From: Streptomyces sp. 1222.5 | GTDB taxonomy: Bacteria; Actinomycetota; Actinomycetes; Streptomycetales; Streptomycetaceae | Direction of reading: 5' to 3' | Length of the DNA stretch: 64,000 bases | Assembly (NCBI RefSeq): GCF_900105245.1 | Contig: NZ_FNSZ01000001.1 | Span: 1,550,001 to 1,614,000 of the forward strand | Shown: positions 1 through 8,138 of the stretch, piece by piece | How the letters are laid out: each line of letters opens with the position of its first letter | Numbering within the stretch: the stretch's first letter is position 1 | The notes under the pieces: model-generated | The model's input: the letters and a program-made list of their open reading frames with translations, nothing else | The model's database searches: none | What the model was told of the DNA's origin: nothing | Position numbers and translations under genes: made by a program

Positions 1-2
1 CG

Positions 3-539
3 CTCGCCGCCCGCTTCGGCGTCTCCGCGACGCCGGTGCGGGAGGCGATGCTGGACCTGGCCAAGGAGGGCCTGGTCGACACCGTGCCCAACAAGGGCTT
101 CAGGGTCACCGCCGTCTCCGACCGGCAGCTCGACGAGTACACGCACATCCGCGCGCTGATCGAGATCCCCACCGTGGTCGAGCTCGCGCGCACGGCGGAC
201 CGCGTCTCCCTGGAGGCCCTGCGGCCCGCGGCCCGGGAGATCGTCACCGCCGCCGTGGCGGGCGACCTGATCGCCTACGTCGAGGCGGACACCCGCTTCC
301 ACCTCGGTCTGCTGGCGCTCGCGGGCAACGCCCACCTCGTGGAGGTCGTCGCCGACCTGCGCAAACGATCACGTCTGTACGGGCTCACCGCACTGGTGGA
401 GGCGGGCCGGCTGCTGGCCTCCGCCGAGGAGCACCTGGAACTCCTCGACGCGCTGCTGGAGCGCGACGGGAAGGCCGTGCGCGAGGTCATGACCCGGCAC
501 CTGGGACATGTCCGCGGCCTCTGGGCGTCGGCCGACTGA
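3..539 (+). CDS. GntR-family regulator, FCD domain (5' truncated by window)
   Basis: The reading frame is open from the window edge to TGA at 537-539, so the true start lies outside. The first visible residues (LAARFGVSATPVREAM...) are the second half of a GntR winged helix-turn-helix, followed by the wing (LVDTVPNKGFRV). The remaining ~150 residues are an all-helical FCD ligand domain with the expected Asp/His positions (DTRFHLGLLALAGN and TRHLGHVRGLW). Proteins of this subfamily repress metabolic genes and release DNA when a carboxylate-type ligand binds. The gene ends about 190 nt before an amino-acid permease on the same strand, which may be its target; that link is inferred from position only. 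Confidence 0.9.
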   Translation, partial: LAARFGVSATPVREAMLDLAKEGLVDTVPNKGFRVTAVSDRQLDEYTHIRALIEIPTVVELARTADRVSLEALRPAAREIVTAAVAGDLIAYVEADTRFHLGLLALAGNAHLVEVVADLRKRSRLYGLTALVEAGRLLASAEEHLELLDALLERDGKAVREVMTRHLGHVRGLWASAD

Positions 540-728
540 TCCCCGGCGCGGTCCTTTCCGTCCGCCGGACATCTCACGGCGCCGAGGCCGCCGTACGACG
601 CTATTTGCGTGATCCGGCGGTCCCGACGGGACAAGGAACGGCGATTTTGCGCCAGATCGGGGCATCCCCGACCATTGGCTGGTCCCGGCGATCCCGGGAA
701 CGTCAGTTCCATGAGAGGCGCACCACCC

Positions 729-2177
729 ATGCACAGCACCGGAACCGTCTCGGCTCCGGCCTCGACGGAGACCCACGCGGCCCCCGCCGAGGACCCGCAC
801 GGCGACACCGGCCGGCACGCCCGCCGGTTCGGCCTGCCCGTCGCCACCGCTCTGGTGATGGGCAACATCATCGGCGGCGGCATCTTCCTGCTCCCCGCCT
901 CCATCGCCCCCTACGGCACGGTCAGCCTGGTCGCCTTCGGCGTCCTCACCGTCGGCGCCGTCGCGCTGGCCCTGGTGTTCGGCCGGCTCGCCGCGCGCGA
1001 CCCCCGCACCGGCGGCCCGTACGTGTACGCCCGTGAGGCCTTCGGCGACTTCGCCGGCTTCCTCGCCGCGTGGTCGTACTGGATCACCACCTGGGTGTCC
1101 AACGCCGCACTCGCCGTCGCCGCCGTCGGCTACCTCGACGTGCTGATCCCGGTGGGCGGCCACGCCTGGACCGCGTGCCTGGCCGCCCTCGCGCTGCAGT
1201 GGCTGCCCGCACTCGCCAACTTCGCCGGCACCCGCTACGTCGGCGCCGTGCAGCTGGTGTCCACGGTGCTGAAGTTCGTGCCGCTGCTGCTCGTCGCCGT
1301 GGGCGGGCTGTTCTTCTTCGACCCCTCCCGGCTCGGGCCGTTCAACTCCAGCGGGCACGGCGCGATCGGCGCGGTGTCCGCCTCGGCGGCCCTGCTGCTC
1401 TTCTCCTACCTCGGCGTGGAGTCGGCCGCCGTCAGCGCGGGCGAGGTCGAGAACGCCCGCCGGAACGTGGGGCGCGCCACCGTCATCGGCACCGCGGGTG
1501 CCGCGCTGGTCTACCTGCTGGGCACGCTCTCCGTCTTCGGCACGGTCGCGCACGACCGCCTGGTGAACTCCACGGCGCCGTTCTCGGACGCCGTGAACAC
1601 GATGTTCGGCGGCACCTGGGGCGGTACGGCGGTCGCGCTGGCCGCGCTGGTCTCGATGACCGGCTGCCTGAACGGCTGGACGCTGCTGAGCGCCCAGACC
1701 CCCTACGCCGCCGCCAAGGACGGTCTGTTCCCGGCCGCCTTCGCGCGGCGCAGGCGGGGCGTGCCGACGGTGGGCGTCGGTGTCACGGTCGTCCTGTCCT
1801 CCCTGCTCACCGCGTACAACTACCTGTCGGGCTCAGGGAAGGTCTTCGAGGTCCTGGTGCTCGTCACCACATTCACGGCGACCGTGCCGTACCTGCTGGC
1901 GACGGCCGCGCAGCTGTTCCACCTCGTGTCCGGCGACCGCCCGGTCGACCGGGGCCGGCTGCTGCGGGACTCCGCGATCACCGCGGTGGCCGCGGTCTTC
2001 TCCATCTGGCTGATGGCGGGCGCCGGTTACGCGGCGGTCTACCAGGGCGTGCTGTTCCTGTTCGCCGGCATCCTCGTCTACGCGGTGATGGCGGCCCGCC
2101 GCCGTCGCCACGAGACGGCGTCGGCCGGGGCGGGACGCCACGGCGCCGTGCTGGCTCGCTCAGGAAGGGCGTCCTGA
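729..2177 (+). CDS. APC-family amino acid permease
   Basis: This 482-residue protein has about 12 hydrophobic segments. The first carries the APC signature GNIIGGGIF at residues 45-53, the unwound helix that holds the amino-acid backbone in AdiC/LeuT-fold carriers. The length and the start of the helical core match basic amino acid/polyamine antiporters and permeases of the APC superfamily. ATG at 729 is preferred because GAGAGG (713-718) is well spaced before it; an in-frame ATG at 711 is possible. The first 30 residues are a polar cytoplasmic tail. The substrate cannot be read from the sequence. The upstream GntR regulator may control it. Confidence 0.88.
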   Translation: MHSTGTVSAPASTETHAAPAEDPHGDTGRHARRFGLPVATALVMGNIIGGGIFLLPASIAPYGTVSLVAFGVLTVGAVALALVFGRLAARDPRTGGPYVYAREAFGDFAGFLAAWSYWITTWVSNAALAVAAVGYLDVLIPVGGHAWTACLAALALQWLPALANFAGTRYVGAVQLVSTVLKFVPLLLVAVGGLFFFDPSRLGPFNSSGHGAIGAVSASAALLLFSYLGVESAAVSAGEVENARRNVGRATVIGTAGAALVYLLGTLSVFGTVAHDRLVNSTAPFSDAVNTMFGGTWGGTAVALAALVSMTGCLNGWTLLSAQTPYAAAKDGLFPAAFARRRRGVPTVGVGVTVVLSSLLTAYNYLSGSGKVFEVLVLVTTFTATVPYLLATAAQLFHLVSGDRPVDRGRLLRDSAITAVAAVFSIWLMAGAGYAAVYQGVLFLFAGILVYAVMAARRRRHETASAGAGRHGAVLARSGRAS

Positions 2178-2227
2178 CGCGCTCCTCGACACAGACATGC
2201 GCAGCGCCGCCCATCCTGGGTGCGCAG

Positions 2228-2286
2228 ACGGCCTCCGCCAGGCTACGGAGCCGGTCGGGACGGCAGGACCTGCACCTGTGTCCCCT
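2228..2286 (-). repeat. displaced, decayed 3' end of tRNA-Pro(GGG) with its downstream element (att-like)
   Basis: Positions 2253-2286 match the T-arm and 3' acceptor strand of the tRNA-Pro genes in this window at 28 of 34 positions, counted by hand against 28819-28852, in the same orientation. At 2228-2237 lies ACGGCCTCCG, the 10-mer found beyond the 3' end of the tRNA copies at 28794-28803 and 47377-47386. The gap to the tRNA end is nearly the same in all three (15, 15 and 14 nt). The intact tRNA at 6362-6435 lacks this 10-mer. The simplest reading is that a DNA segment entered the 3' end of tRNA-Pro, rebuilt the gene, and pushed the original 3' end here. No integrase remains. Confidence 0.7.
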
Positions 2287-2309
2287 GCCGACCGAAGGAG
2301 GCGGCGGCC

Positions 2310-5045
2310 TCACCACCCGCCCTTCCTGCGCTCGGCCAGCCTGCGCAGGTCGTCAAACGAGAGCAGCCCCTGGAGCCCCGACGGCAGTGGCAGCCCGGTC
2401 TCCGATCTCGCGGCGGCGGCGGCCTTGTCGAGCAGCTGGGCGAGTCGCCCGCACAGCTTGCCCGACGGCAGTTCCCGGATCTCCCCGACTCGGGGTAGCT
2501 GGACACCCCGCAGGTACTTGGTCGCTTCGTCCGTACCACGAACGCGTTCCAGGAGGACGTAGCAGATCTCCGGGACCTCGGCTGTCTCCGCCACTTGGGT
2601 CTGTCTGTTCACGTCGGCCATCGACTTGGCGAGGCTCACCAGGGCATATCCGGCGCGCGAGGCATCGAGGTTGAAACCAACTCGGTCGTCCAGCGCCAGG
2701 GCCGCCAGTCCCGCGGACGTCTGGGCCTGACCGTCGCTCCGCAGGCAGATGGAGTACTCCACGAGGAACCCCCTGATGTGACGCCGGTAGTCCCGGTACT
2801 CGTTCAGGTGTGGGGCCAGTCCGCGGCCATAGACGAGAGCCTTGCCCCTGTCCTCCATCCGCATCGCCCGCAGGAGCGAGACTCTCGACTCGAGGACGTC
2901 GCCTCCGGTGCCCACGACCGCGCCTTTGGCCGCCCAGACGGCCTCGGGGCCACGGAGGTCGCGGGACAGCAGATAGGCGTCCCGATAGCCCTCCTCATCA
3001 GTGGCACCGGCTACGAGCAGGCTTCCACCCGCCTGCCCCACCAGCTCGTACACCTTCTGGGCAGCCCCCTCCTTCTCCAGCGCCGTCACGACGATGGCGG
3101 CGATGGACGGGTGCCGACAGTACACACGGTTTCCGGCGATCGTCACCGCCGCCTCCCGGCCGAGGGTCTTGAGGATCTTCCCGTCGGCGAAGACCGTGTC
3201 GAGTCCGACCATGGCGGCGATGACGGCCCTGCTGGCCCCCTTGCCCCGGTTGCCGTCCTGGTCGAGCACGTGCTGCATCAGACAGATCCCCGCGAACACG
3301 TCGCCCAGGTCCAGGGAGTCCGTCAGCCGCACCTGGCGCAGTTTGCGCAGAAGGTCCTCCACCCGGTCACCGAGGCCCGATCCATGGCGGACGTCGAGCA
3401 CCGCCCCGAAGAGGGTGTTTCCCTGCTCGGCCATCACGCCCGCCGATCCGATCAGCCGATCCCGGACCTCACTCACTCCGGAGGCGTGGAACGGCAACAG
3501 TCCGTTGCGCTCCCACGCCTCGGCGAGGTTCTGGGCGTCCTCACGGGTGATGCCGTGGAAGAGGACGTCCTCGAACGACGGCCGCAGACGCCCAGCCCCC
3601 TGCCACCAGAGGCGGTCGTGGCTGGCTAGCAAAAAGGCGATGCCGGACTCCTCGCGGGCCCAGAAGTCCTTCGTGGCGACGAGATCGTCCACGGCCAGGT
3701 CCGCCTCGTCGATACAAATCAGTGTCCTCGCCGAGGAACCGGCTTCTTCCAGCCACTCCTCGGTGATGGCGGGCGCGCCCGGCTCCCGCCACAACACCCG
3801 CCAATCGGGCCGAGTTTCCGCGACAGTGACGGCCACCTGGCGAACGGCGAGCGATTTACCCTCGCCGAGCGGGCCGATGGCCACCACACCGCGACCACCT
3901 CCGGCGTCGAGCGCCCGGTCCACTTCCTCCCTCAGCCGGGTCGTCGCGCTGAGCAGTGGCCACTGCCCCGGATCCGCATCCGCCCACTCCGGCTGACGGC
4001 CCTCGACGAACGCCGACGGCTCGTACGAGGAGGAGCGACGGGGATGACGTGGGACACGCGAGTAGCCGAACGGTGCGGCCTCCTCCGATTCGGTCTGCGC
4101 GCCGTCGGGGAGGTCATCCGAGAAGAGGGCGTGCCCGTCGACCCCGAGATAGAGGCTGAAGCCCGGTGCCTCGACCAGTTCCTTCAGCGGACCGTCGCCG
4201 ACGACGACCGCTACGTCGGAGTCGTATGCCGCCCAAAGCACTTGCGCTTGAAGGGAGTCGGCGTCGTGGATGATCCTGCTCCGAAGGCTCCTCATGAAGC
4301 CGTCCAGCCAACCGCTGTATCCCACGACCAGCACCACGGAGTCGATCAGGAGCCGCTGGAGGAGCTGGTCCAGCCTGGGGCGCGGCGCGGTGATGCGGGT
4401 CGGGGCGTTGCTGGTCGCCGCACCGGTCCAGTGGCCGTGGATGTGGAGGACCGGCTGGTGTACGAACTGGTCCAGCTGCTCGATCGTCGGCGCAGCGTCG
4501 GTGGGGACGGGGTACGCCATCGACTCGATACCCTCCCTGCGCAGGGCGATCTCGATCAGCGGATCGAAGTTCGTCGTGATGACAGGGCCGCGCACCCGGC
4601 CGTTCAGGTCCGAGAAGAAGCGGGCGAAGCGTTGGTATCCGGTCGGCACCCGCCAGGTTCCGTCCCGTTCGAGGTCCTGGCACTTCTCCCGGTCATTCGC
4701 GACCGCGGCCACTTCCTCCGGCCGCACGTCCTCGCAGGCCTGCAGCACGGCCGCGCGGATCGCGCGCATCACGGCGGGCTCGCCCGCCAGCTTCGTCAGC
4801 ATCGCTGCGGCGTTCTGGTATTTGAGGCCGGGATCGGGTTCTCGGGCGAGGGTCTCGTCGAAGCGGGCCCGGCCGCGCGACGGAATCTGCTCACGGAACA
4901 TCGTCATCAGTTCCGGGACACCGGGAAGCACAGCGCTGCTGATCCCCGAGCCGAACACCGTGATGAGACGACGGTCAGCTTCCTGCGCCATCACTTCAAG
5001 ACGAATCCTGAGATCGTCCATATCGCCGATGTCGATAGGATGCAT
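2310..5045 (-). CDS. SIR2 domain + P-loop NTPase (STAND-like), putative defence NADase
   Basis: 911 residues from ATG 5045; an in-frame TTG at 5063 and ATG at 5021 are alternatives, and none has a strong ribosome site. Residues ~20-290 are a SIR2 domain: GSGIS (32-36), TTNFD (157-161), LHIHGHW (200-206) with the catalytic-type His, and GYS (242-244). A linker leads to a P-loop NTPase: Walker A GPLGEGKS (391-398), Walker B LICIDEAD (442-449) and a sensor-like LLASHD (472-477). The C-terminal ~400 residues are mostly helical and unassigned; they could be the sensor. SIR2 fused to STAND NTPases is known from Avs5-type anti-phage proteins, where SIR2 depletes NAD+. Divergent from a membrane-Macro gene and flanked by tRNA-Pro repeats, so a defence role is likely but inferred. 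The family of the NTPase is not certain. Confidence 0.82.
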   Translation of the reverse strand: MHPIDIGDMDDLRIRLEVMAQEADRRLITVFGSGISSAVLPGVPELMTMFREQIPSRGRARFDETLAREPDPGLKYQNAAAMLTKLAGEPAVMRAIRAAVLQACEDVRPEEVAAVANDREKCQDLERDGTWRVPTGYQRFARFFSDLNGRVRGPVITTNFDPLIEIALRREGIESMAYPVPTDAAPTIEQLDQFVHQPVLHIHGHWTGAATSNAPTRITAPRPRLDQLLQRLLIDSVVLVVGYSGWLDGFMRSLRSRIIHDADSLQAQVLWAAYDSDVAVVVGDGPLKELVEAPGFSLYLGVDGHALFSDDLPDGAQTESEEAAPFGYSRVPRHPRRSSSYEPSAFVEGRQPEWADADPGQWPLLSATTRLREEVDRALDAGGGRGVVAIGPLGEGKSLAVRQVAVTVAETRPDWRVLWREPGAPAITEEWLEEAGSSARTLICIDEADLAVDDLVATKDFWAREESGIAFLLASHDRLWWQGAGRLRPSFEDVLFHGITREDAQNLAEAWERNGLLPFHASGVSEVRDRLIGSAGVMAEQGNTLFGAVLDVRHGSGLGDRVEDLLRKLRQVRLTDSLDLGDVFAGICLMQHVLDQDGNRGKGASRAVIAAMVGLDTVFADGKILKTLGREAAVTIAGNRVYCRHPSIAAIVVTALEKEGAAQKVYELVGQAGGSLLVAGATDEEGYRDAYLLSRDLRGPEAVWAAKGAVVGTGGDVLESRVSLLRAMRMEDRGKALVYGRGLAPHLNEYRDYRRHIRGFLVEYSICLRSDGQAQTSAGLAALALDDRVGFNLDASRAGYALVSLAKSMADVNRQTQVAETAEVPEICYVLLERVRGTDEATKYLRGVQLPRVGEIRELPSGKLCGRLAQLLDKAAAAARSETGLPLPSGLQGLLSFDDLRRLAERRKGGW

Positions 5046-5225
5046 GGGGAAATCAAACCACAAGGACGATCAGGAAAAAGGCACTTGGGGCCGTCCGGAG
5101 GGCAGTTGACGGCACAACCGACCGTACATCGTGACCCGCGCTCTGCCACGTACACAGGTGTCGCTCCTGTCTGTCAGGCCGGCCCTGTGCCGCAACAATG
5201 TCCGCGCTCGGAGGGAAGGGCTGGG
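5046..5225. promoter_or_regulatory. divergent intergenic region of the SIR2/Macro pair
   Basis: This 180 nt stretch is the only space between two divergent genes, so it must hold both promoters. A TTGACG lies at 5106-5111 on the plus strand but no good -10 follows at standard spacing, and I see no clear palindrome. The shared region suggests the two genes are expressed together. Confidence 0.45.
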
Positions 5226-6269
5226 ATGGCACCTCTGCACTTGGGCGTCATGGCGGTATTCACCATCTGCGGCATAGCGTTGCAAATCTGGTCTTCACAG
5301 CCCCAACGGGCTGGGCGTCATTACGCGTTGCAGCTGCCTGTCGTCCTGTTCTACTCCCTGGCGGCCGCCCTCTTCCTCTTCTCCGTCTTCCCCGATTCCA
5401 TGACCGAGGGCCGGGCCCTCGGGTTCGGGATCGGGGGCGCGGCGGGCTTCGCCGCCTTCTTCATGCTGGCGAGCTTCACCTGGTTGAGTAGGACCCGTGG
5501 AAGGGACGAACTGGCGGGCCGGGTGAAGAAGTTGACGCGAGAGAACGCCGCGCTGCGACGCAGGGTGTCGGCCGGACGGGACAGTGGCGGCCCGCCCCGT
5601 GTCCTCAGCGAGTGCACGCGGTACGAACTGCCTCTGCGTGATAGTCGAAGGCACCGAGTGGGCATGGTCACCGGAAACCTCGCCAACGTTCTCGGAACGG
5701 ACGTCTGGGTCAACCCGGAGAACACCCGCATGGAGATGTCCCGCGTCGACGAACCCACGGTCTCCGCCACGATCCGGTACCACGGCGGTGTCCGTGACGG
5801 CGCCGGACACCTGACTCACGACACCATCGGCCTGGAGCTGGCGAAGCATGTGACCGACCGCACCCACGTCGCCGCCGGCCAGGTCCTGGTCACCGGCTCC
5901 GGGGAACTGGAGGAGACCCACCAAGTACGGCGCATCGTGCACGTGGCTGCCGTTGAGGGTGAACCGGGCTCCGGTTTCCGCCAGGTGATCGACCTGGAGC
6001 GTTGCGTCCGAAACGTTCTCACCGAAGTGGATCGCCTGTCCGCCGAGGGCCCGGCGCTGCGCTCCGTCGTCCTGCCCCTCCTGGGAACTGGCGGCGGCAA
6101 CAGCGACCTGGAGGCCACGGTGACAAGGCTTCTCTCGGCAACGATCGGCTATTTCCACTCCCACAAGGGCTCACGCATTCGCGTGGTGTACCTCCTGGCC
6201 TACACCGATGTACAGGCGGCTCTGTGCAGGGAGGCGCTGGCCGGGGAAGCGGCGCTGGCCGGGGACTGA
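5226..6269 (+). CDS. membrane-anchored Macro-domain protein (putative ADP-ribose-sensing effector)
   Basis: 347 residues. ATG 5226 follows GGAGGGAAGGG (5210-5220). Three hydrophobic segments lie at about residues 7-22, 36-54 and 64-88. A charged, leucine-rich coiled-coil-like stretch follows (94-115). Residues ~144-335 are a Macro domain: GMVTGNLANVLGTDVWVNPEN (146-166) is the first strand and ADP-ribose adenine site, and LPLLGTGGGN (283-292) the phosphate-binding loop; a central segment reads VRRIVHVAAVEG. Macro domains bind ADP-ribose and relatives. Membrane helices plus a C-terminal Macro domain is the architecture of type II Thoeris effectors, which open on binding an ADP-ribose-type signal. 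No TIR gene is near; the partner here carries SIR2. The loop normally reading GGGVAGAI is changed to a longer SATIRYHGG segment, so the ligand may differ. Confidence 0.8.
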   Translation: MAPLHLGVMAVFTICGIALQIWSSQPQRAGRHYALQLPVVLFYSLAAALFLFSVFPDSMTEGRALGFGIGGAAGFAAFFMLASFTWLSRTRGRDELAGRVKKLTRENAALRRRVSAGRDSGGPPRVLSECTRYELPLRDSRRHRVGMVTGNLANVLGTDVWVNPENTRMEMSRVDEPTVSATIRYHGGVRDGAGHLTHDTIGLELAKHVTDRTHVAAGQVLVTGSGELEETHQVRRIVHVAAVEGEPGSGFRQVIDLERCVRNVLTEVDRLSAEGPALRSVVLPLLGTGGGNSDLEATVTRLLSATIGYFHSHKGSRIRVVYLLAYTDVQAALCREALAGEAALAGD

Positions 6270-6302
6270 GATCGCTCGCAGTGCCTGGCCGTTGTCCAAG
6301 AC

Positions 6303-6346
6303 GATCGAAGGGTCGCCTCAGATTCCCTCTGAAACGACCCTCGATC
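6303..6346. terminator. hairpin between Macro gene and tRNA-Pro
   Basis: Arms at 6303-6315 (GATCGAAGGGTCG) and 6335-6346 (CGACCCTCGATC) pair over 12 bp with one bulge, around a 19 nt loop. It sits 33 nt after the Macro gene stop and 15 nt past the 3' end of the minus-strand tRNA-Pro, so it can serve both. It differs from the AGGCCG-type hairpins behind the other two tRNA-Pro copies. Confidence 0.65.
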
Positions 6347-6361
6347 TGCGACTTCGTAAAG

Positions 6362-6435
<74 letters not shown>

Positions 6436-6480
6436 CCGCGGTCCCACACGGTGTGTCCCGTGTGATCACGCAGGTCAACC

Positions 6481-7908
6481 CTACCGCACCTGGGCCGGTG
6501 CGCGTGTCGACTCGGCAGGCGCGGTGTGCACGGTGCGGCCGGGGCGGCGGACCGGGACGAGGAGGGCGGCGCCGGCCGCGGCCAGCAGCAGGACGGACAG
6601 CAGGGCCCAGGCGTGGGTGTAGCCGGACTCGTACGGCAGGCCGGAGGGCTGGAGCCGGCCGGTCACCAGGACGCTGGTGAGCGCGGCGCCGACGGAGCCG
6701 CCGATGGTGCGGATGTTGGCGTTCATGCCGGTCGCGGCGCCGGTCTGCTCCGGCGGGACGCTGCCCACCACCAGGTTGGCCATCGAGGCGAAGGCCAGCC
6801 CGATACCGAGCCCGAACAGGCCCGCGACGACGGCGATCTGCCACTGCTCGTCGTGCCGGAGGGTGAGCAGGCCGCAGGCCACCGCGCCGAGCGCGGCACC
6901 CGCGGTGAGCAGGGCCTTCGCGCCCACGCGAGGCTCCAGGCGGCCGGAGAGGACACCGGAGAGGAACATCGCGACGAGCATCGGCAGCATGAGCAGTCCG
7001 GACGCGGTGACGCTCGCGCCGAAGCCGTAGCCTGCCGCGGAGGGCGTCTGGACGAAGCCGGGCAGGAAGGACCAGATCGCGTACATGCCCGCGCCGAAGA
7101 GCAGGGCGGCCGTGTTGGTGGTCCACACGGCGGGCAGCCGCATCACGCGCAGGTCGATCAGCGGGCTGCGGGAGCGGGCCTCGGCCGTGAGCCACAGGGC
7201 GAACAGCACGACGGCGGCGGTGAACAGGCCGAGCACCTCGGGCGAGCCCCAGCCCCACCGCGTGGCCTGGCTCAGCGGCAGCAGCAGGGCCACCAGCCAG
7301 CCGGAGAGCAGACCGGCACCCGCCCAACTGACCTTCCCCTCGGCCCGTTTGGGGGACTCGGGGACGTAGCGCGCGGCGATCAGGACGGTCGCGGCGACGA
7401 TCGCGACCGGTATCCAGAACAGCCACCGGTAGTCGAGCGCGGAGACGATCGGGCCGGCGGCCACGATGCCGACGCCACCGCCCGCGGCGATCACCGCGGA
7501 GAGGTTGCTGATGCTGCCGGGGACCTCGGCGGCGGCGAACTCGTCCCGGATGATGCCGAAGGAGAGCGGGAACAGGGCGCCGCCGACGCCCTGGACGATC
7601 CGGGCGACGATGAGGACGCCGATGTTCGGGGCCAGCGCGGCGACGAGACAGCCGGCGAGGACCGTCACCAGGACCGCGACGAGGGTGCGCTTCTTGCCGG
7701 CGAGGTCGCCGACCCGGCCGAGGATCGGGGTGAAGACCGAGGCGGACAGCAGGTAGGCCGTCATCACCCAGGTCGCGGTGGACTGTGAGGTGTGCAGGGC
7801 GTGCTGGACGGTCGGCAGGGCCGGCGCGATCAGCGACTGGAGCATGGAGAACACGCCGGCACCGGTCGCGAGGACCGCGAAGGTGAGGCGGGTGGACTTG
7901 CGGGGCAT
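6481..7908 (-). CDS. MFS drug exporter, DHA2 (EmrB/QacA) type, 14 TM
   Basis: 475 residues from ATG 7908, chosen because GGAGAGG precedes it and the protein then starts with MPRKSTRLTFAVLATGAG at the first helix; a longer in-frame ORF upstream is not membrane-like. About 14 hydrophobic segments. The loop after helix 2 (LGRVGDLAGKKRT) is the MFS motif A, and VIAAGGGVGIVAAGPIVSAL resembles motif C of drug/H+ antiporters. Such proteins expel hydrophobic compounds with proton entry. The divergent TetR gene at 8139 and three palindromes between them form a typical repressor-exporter pair, induced by the exported compound. The substrate is unknown. Confidence 0.9.
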   Translation of the reverse strand: MPRKSTRLTFAVLATGAGVFSMLQSLIAPALPTVQHALHTSQSTATWVMTAYLLSASVFTPILGRVGDLAGKKRTLVAVLVTVLAGCLVAALAPNIGVLIVARIVQGVGGALFPLSFGIIRDEFAAAEVPGSISNLSAVIAAGGGVGIVAAGPIVSALDYRWLFWIPVAIVAATVLIAARYVPESPKRAEGKVSWAGAGLLSGWLVALLLPLSQATRWGWGSPEVLGLFTAAVVLFALWLTAEARSRSPLIDLRVMRLPAVWTTNTAALLFGAGMYAIWSFLPGFVQTPSAAGYGFGASVTASGLLMLPMLVAMFLSGVLSGRLEPRVGAKALLTAGAALGAVACGLLTLRHDEQWQIAVVAGLFGLGIGLAFASMANLVVGSVPPEQTGAATGMNANIRTIGGSVGAALTSVLVTGRLQPSGLPYESGYTHAWALLSVLLLAAAGAALLVPVRRPGRTVHTAPAESTRAPAQVR

Positions 7909-8045
7909 GAAGGAGCCTCTCCGGAATGCGTGACGCGGAGGGTGCGAAGGTCTGACGGCGGGCCGCGCGGGCCCGTACGGAAGGGGTGCGGCGGGCAGGC
8001 GCCGGGACGCGTCCGTCCACGGCGGAGCCACCTCCGCACTGCTAA

Positions 8046-8112
8046 AGTGGAGGTACCCCTCCACTGTAACGGAGGTACCCCTCCGGTTCAAGATACGGAG
8101 GTCGAACTCCGT
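8046..8112. promoter_or_regulatory. three operator-like palindromes between exporter and TetR
   Basis: Site 1: AGTGGAGG-TACC-CCTCCACT at 8046-8065. Site 2: CGGAGG-TACC-CCTCCG at 8070-8085. Site 3: ACGGAG-GTCGAA-CTCCGT at 8095-8112. All share a GGAG/CTCC core, and sites 1 and 2 have the same TACC centre. They sit between the divergent MFS and TetR starts, as expected of autoregulatory TetR operators. Confidence 0.75.
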
Positions 8113-8138
8113 TTCGAGCCCACCCCCGGGAGGCAGAA

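Noticed and set aside
2310..6269. Calling the pair a Thoeris system
   Set aside because: No TIR protein is encoded; only the effector-like architecture is shared.
2310..6361. The islet as an intact prophage or conjugative element
   Set aside because: No integrase, replication, capsid or transfer gene is present; only the tRNA-linked scar remains.
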